Assembly: GCA_031292035.1 (NCBI GenBank)
Contig: JARLHX010000423.1
Location: 62,001-126,000 of the forward strand
Length of the DNA stretch: 64,000 nt
Direction of reading: 5' to 3'
DNA from: Negativicutes bacterium
Lineage (GTDB): Bacteria > Bacillota_C > Negativicutes > Sporomusales_B > JARLHX01
Shown here: piece after piece, positions 61,498-64,000 of the stretch
Layout: each line of letters begins with the position of its first letter
Numbering within the stretch: the stretch's first letter is position 1
Notes under the pieces: generated by a model
Told to the model about the DNA's origin: nothing
What the model saw: the letters and a program-made list of their open reading frames with translations, nothing else
The model's database searches: none
Position numbers and translations under genes: made by a program

Positions 61498-62592
61498 TTA
61501 GGGTATTGCTTCGGTCGAAGGAGGAGTGGGCTGAGCCGCGGTTTCGGAATAGGCACGCCTCGCTAGTTTTGCCAGCATGGCGGTTGATTTTCGCTCGATT
61601 AACTCATCGATCACGCTTGGCGGCATGCCGGTTGGGGTGAGCAGGCTAAGATAGGGCTGGATATGCTGGTAGTCCATCTGCTCGGTCCATCGGCTGATTG
61701 TCGTCTCCAGGGAGGAAGGAACGATTCTTATATTGCCGCAGGGGGTATAGTTCTTTTCCAGTGTTAAAGCCAGTAATAGCGTCCAGGCGGCTTTGAGGTA
61801 TACCGGCATGACCAGGGGGCTATAAAGCGAAGGGATCTTGAGCAGGGTATCGGTATTCCAGGCATGGGGCACGATATCGAGAGGATTGCTATAGCTGGTG
61901 TATTTGGTGCCGAGGCAGGCATCGGCATATTGGGCAAATTCCCGGTTGCCGATCGCCGGGCTGGCGAAAGACCAGGCATAGATATCCGGCCGCAGCGGCG
62001 CATCGGCTTCAGCGGGCCAACGGTCAGATAGCCACAGCGCGAGGGTGGGGGCGAGAGCCCCGCCCAGACTATGGCCGGTGACGTTGAGGATGATTTGCTG
62101 GCAGTTTGCAGCGGCGAGATCTTGTAAGAAGGTGAAAAGCGGGGGCAGTTGATCAGGAATGGTCATGCGGTTGAGCAAAAGATCCAGCCCCAGGTTGGTG
62201 CCTTTGGCGATGGCGGCGGCACCCGGGGGAGCTCCAGAGAGGTGCTCGGGATCCTGAGGAACAGAGCTCCACTCAATCAGCTGATCCACCGCCAGATCCT
62301 GCCACAGCCAGGAAGACAAAGACCGGGTGTTTGTGCCACGGATGATAAGATAATATTCTGCTGGGTTGGCGGCATTTTGGACGATATAGGCTAACGCATC
62401 GTCCAGTGCGGAAGCGGTGTGCCAAGCAGGACCCCATACGGTGCGAAATGTTCCGATGTACGGTTCGAGTAGTTCGAGGACAGCCTGGATAGCCGCAGTC
62501 GGGTTTTGTTCGGATTCACCGGCATAAGCGCTGAACGATAAGGATAAGGCGATTGCTTCTTGCGGAGCGGTGCGCACAAAAATCACCTGCAC
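61498..62592 (-). CDS. Class 3 lipase-like alpha/beta hydrolase
   Basis: 364 residues. Y-L-I-I-R-G-T-N-T (oxyanion region) near residue 80, V-T-G-H-S-L-G-G nucleophile elbow near 170, S-F-A-S-P-A-I-G-N near 210 and D-I-V-P-H near 238 complete the lipase-3 pattern. No signal peptide. GTG start at 62592 has a weak site; GTG 62586 is an alternative. Cotranscribed with the amidase-peptidase fusion, so lipids, glycan-peptide and protein could be attacked by one unit. Confidence 0.8.
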   Translation of the reverse strand: MQVIFVRTAPQEAIALSLSFSAYAGESEQNPTAAIQAVLELLEPYIGTFRTVWGPAWHTASALDDALAYIVQNAANPAEYYLIIRGTNTRSLSSWLWQDLAVDQLIEWSSVPQDPEHLSGAPPGAAAIAKGTNLGLDLLLNRMTIPDQLPPLFTFLQDLAAANCQQIILNVTGHSLGGALAPTLALWLSDRWPAEADAPLRPDIYAWSFASPAIGNREFAQYADACLGTKYTSYSNPLDIVPHAWNTDTLLKIPSLYSPLVMPVYLKAAWTLLLALTLEKNYTPCGNIRIVPSSLETTISRWTEQMDYQHIQPYLSLLTPTGMPPSVIDELIERKSTAMLAKLARRAYSETAAQPTPPSTEAIP

Positions 62593-62644
62593 TCACTTTT
62601 CTGAGACCATATGTTATATAATATGGAAACTCACGGCGTTCAGT

Positions 62645-62676
62645 GCAGGAAAAAACCCTTGCGTAAGCAAGGGTTT
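62645..62676 (-). terminator. Intrinsic terminator of the DUF2680 gene
   Basis: Perfect 10-bp stem AAACCCTTGC / GCAAGGGTTT, loop TTAC on the minus strand, then a T run. Confidence 0.82.
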
Positions 62677-62713
62677 CGCCGTCAAGGGCTATTTATGTTT
62701 GTCAGGGGAACAA

Positions 62714-63136
62714 TTATTTGGTGTTGTCGACAGGAGCCTGTTGCGAGCAGCCACCGCGGCCGCCAAAGCCCGGTCCGCCTTGACCAGGTCCGCGGCCCAT
62801 CATGCCGCCACCCATCATGCCACGGCCGCCCATCATGCCAGGAATGAAGCCCTGCTGCTGACGATATTCCATTCGATCCTTCATCATGGCGGCCCGCTGG
62901 TCAGCCTGCCATTGGGTCATATAGCCCCAGGAGACGTATTTTTGCATCATCTGTTTCTGGGTGTCAAGCAGCTGGTTTTGCAGGGGCGCCAATTCCTGTT
63001 TCTGTGCTTCGGTCAGAGTGGGGGGCTGATAGCGCCCAGGGACCTGAGTCTGGTCGGGTGTCGCCGCGTACACCAGAGTGCCGGCGAGAATCATTACAAC
63101 CAAGGCGATGCTGGCAAAGATAGCTGTCTTTTTCAT
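62714..63136 (-). CDS. Secreted DUF2680-type protein with Met/Gly-rich tail
   Basis: 140 residues. Signal peptide of about 25 residues (cleavage after V-Y-A-A). The middle (L-Q-N-Q-L-L-D-T-Q-K-Q-M-M-Q-K-Y-V-S-W-G) and F-I-P-G-M-M are DUF2680 marks. The tail is rich in Met, Gly and Arg (G-M-M-G-G-R-G-M-M-G-G-G) and ends in a single cysteine. Met-rich tails suggest copper or silver binding, but that is inference. ATG follows AGGAGG. Confidence 0.8.
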   Translation of the reverse strand: MKKTAIFASIALVVMILAGTLVYAATPDQTQVPGRYQPPTLTEAQKQELAPLQNQLLDTQKQMMQKYVSWGYMTQWQADQRAAMMKDRMEYRQQQGFIPGMMGGRGMMGGGMMGRGPGQGGPGFGGRGGCSQQAPVDNTK

Positions 63137-63333
63137 GGGTATTCCTCCTTTTGCTTTCTGATTTTAGTATAGATGAACATTTTGGCAAAAGTATGGCGCA
63201 GTTGTAACAAATTTGTGAAATCTCCGGTGGACCAGCCTTGGATTTTCCTTCCGGCGGCAGGTAATGAAAGGCCGGACGCGAAATATATAGTCGCAAGTCT
63301 TAATGTGAGAGTGAGTTTCGGTGGGGTGGACGG

Positions 63334-63750
63334 ATGATTCTCGGTATCGGTATCGACATCATTGAAATCGAACGTGTCAGGGCGGCTTTGGAGCGAGAGC
63401 GGTTTGCCCAGCGGGTTTTTACCGACGGTGAACAGGCATACTGCGAGGGCCGGGGAGGGCAGCGTTTTGCTTCTTATGCTGCGCGTTTCGCCGGTAAGGA
63501 GGCGGTGCTGAAAGCTCTCGGTACCGGTCTGGTCGGCGGCCAGTGGCGCGATATCGAGATTTTGCCTGACGTGCTGGGCGCTCCATCTGTCAACTTATCC
63601 GGCTTTTTCCTTGAGCTGGCCCGTCAAAAAGGGGTCGGTGCAATTCATATTTCCCTGACCCACGCGCGGGAATACGCCGCTGCGCAGGTGATTATCTGGG
63701 GAGGTGCGGCTGATGAAGGTTGCCACGGCAGCCGAAATGCGGGAGATTGA
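63334..63750 (+). CDS. acpS: Holo-[acyl-carrier-protein] synthase
   Basis: 138 residues. G-I-G-I-D-I-I-E-I-E-R at the start carries the metal-binding aspartate; F-A-G-K-E-A-V-L-K-A-L-G-T-G near 52-65 carries the glutamate and lysine of the phosphopantetheinyl transferase. It transfers 4'-phosphopantetheine from CoA to acyl carrier protein. Usual size. The end overlaps the next gene by 38 bp, the common acpS-nnrE/D arrangement. Confidence 0.93.
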   Translation: MILGIGIDIIEIERVRAALERERFAQRVFTDGEQAYCEGRGGQRFASYAARFAGKEAVLKALGTGLVGGQWRDIEILPDVLGAPSVNLSGFFLELARQKGVGAIHISLTHAREYAAAQVIIWGGAADEGCHGSRNAGD

Positions 63751-64000
63751 CCGCAAAGCCATTTTTGAGTGTGGGATGCCTGGCGCGGCGCTGATGGAAA
63801 GCGCCGGTGGCGAAGTGGCCTGGAAGGTCGGGGAACTGCTCGGCGGTGCGGCGGGTAAAAGGGTCGTGATCTTCGCCGGCAGAGGCAATAACGGCGGCGA
63901 CGGATTTGTCGTTGCCAGGCGCCTGGCCAATCAGGGAGCAAAGATCAAGCTGTTTTTGCTGGGGACCAAAGAGGCGGTTGCTGGCGACGCCCGCATTTAC
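63713..64000 (+). CDS. NAD(P)HX epimerase (YjeF N-terminal) domain, 3' truncated by the window
   Basis: The frame stays open to base 64000, giving 96 residues. ATG follows GGGGAGGTG. A-A-E-M-R-E-I-D near residue 6, L-M-E-S-A-G near 27 and F-A-G-R-G-N-N-G-G-D-G-F-V-V-A-R near 55 are the YjeF-N epimerase signatures. In Firmicutes it is usually fused to the NAD(P)HX dehydratase (bifunctional Nnr), which would lie beyond the window. Confidence 0.9.
   Translation, partial: MKVATAAEMREIDRKAIFECGMPGAALMESAGGEVAWKVGELLGGAAGKRVVIFAGRGNNGGDGFVVARRLANQGAKIKLFLLGTKEAVAGDARIY

Overview
The window fits a spore-forming, didermic Firmicute, most likely Negativicutes of the Sporomusaceae type. The evidence is the co-occurrence of an LptF/LptG-type lipopolysaccharide export permease (21891-22973, minus) with spore genes: an alpha/beta-type small acid-soluble spore protein (37937-38137, minus) and spore photoproduct lyase (56168-57193). 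Coding is dense, strand-mixed and of moderate GC. Starts often use GTG or TTG behind strong GGAGG sites. I saw no rRNA, tRNA, CRISPR array or transposase.

Layout. 1-5.1 kb: end of an MFS carrier, a cysteine-rich Fe-S type protein, a MerR/TipAS regulator with a textbook 19-bp-spacer promoter, and small metabolic genes. 5.5-7.5 kb: a CheY / CheC / PAS-GGDEF operon. 7.7-15.3 kb: a LysE exporter, then an envelope-lipid neighbourhood (OlsB-like N-acyltransferase, PlsC-like acyltransferase, GT4 glycosyltransferase, radical SAM enzyme with a small overlapping partner, VTT membrane protein, zinc phospholipase C fold) and a PilZ protein. 15.6-18.3 kb: sugar-acid transporter and enolase-superfamily dehydratase. 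18.7-21.6 kb: an orphan phosphonate set (phnM, hexapeptide acyltransferase, PhnD-like lipoprotein). 21.9-26.3 kb: a GtrA / polyprenyl-phosphate glycosyltransferase / GT-C / PAP2 / LptF operon, probably for lipid A or envelope glycan modification. 26.7-30.7 kb: an interrupted thioredoxin-domain protein and a PiT phosphate transporter with its DUF47 partner. 30.9-36.9 kb: a 2-hydroxyacid dehydrogenase facing a PrpR-type sigma-54 activator, an HD-GYP phosphodiesterase and two DJ-1/PfpI proteins. 37-38.1 kb: a TIR-domain gene behind a c-di-GMP-I riboswitch, and the SASP gene. 38.4-47.4 kb: a six-gene histidine kinase / response regulator cassette. 47.6-54.6 kb: moeA, a CoA-disulfide-reductase-like flavoprotein, and a one-polypeptide sensor / PP2C / anti-sigma kinase with its STAS partner. 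54.8-64 kb: a repeat-bearing membrane protein, rhomboid protease, splB, a FIST protein, FliB, a lipase plus an amidase-papain fusion, a DUF2680 secreted protein, acpS and the start of an NAD(P)HX epimerase gene.

Cyclic di-GMP recurs. It would be made by the GGDEF protein at 6505, degraded by HD-GYP proteins at 34249 and 41862, bound by PilZ at 14930, and sensed by the riboswitch in front of the TIR gene. The observations I rate highest are that riboswitch-TIR unit, a 42-bp in-frame insert carrying a stop codon directly before the CxxC motif of the thioredoxin-domain protein, and a complete sigma-54 control region with twin activator sites at 32.0-32.12 kb.
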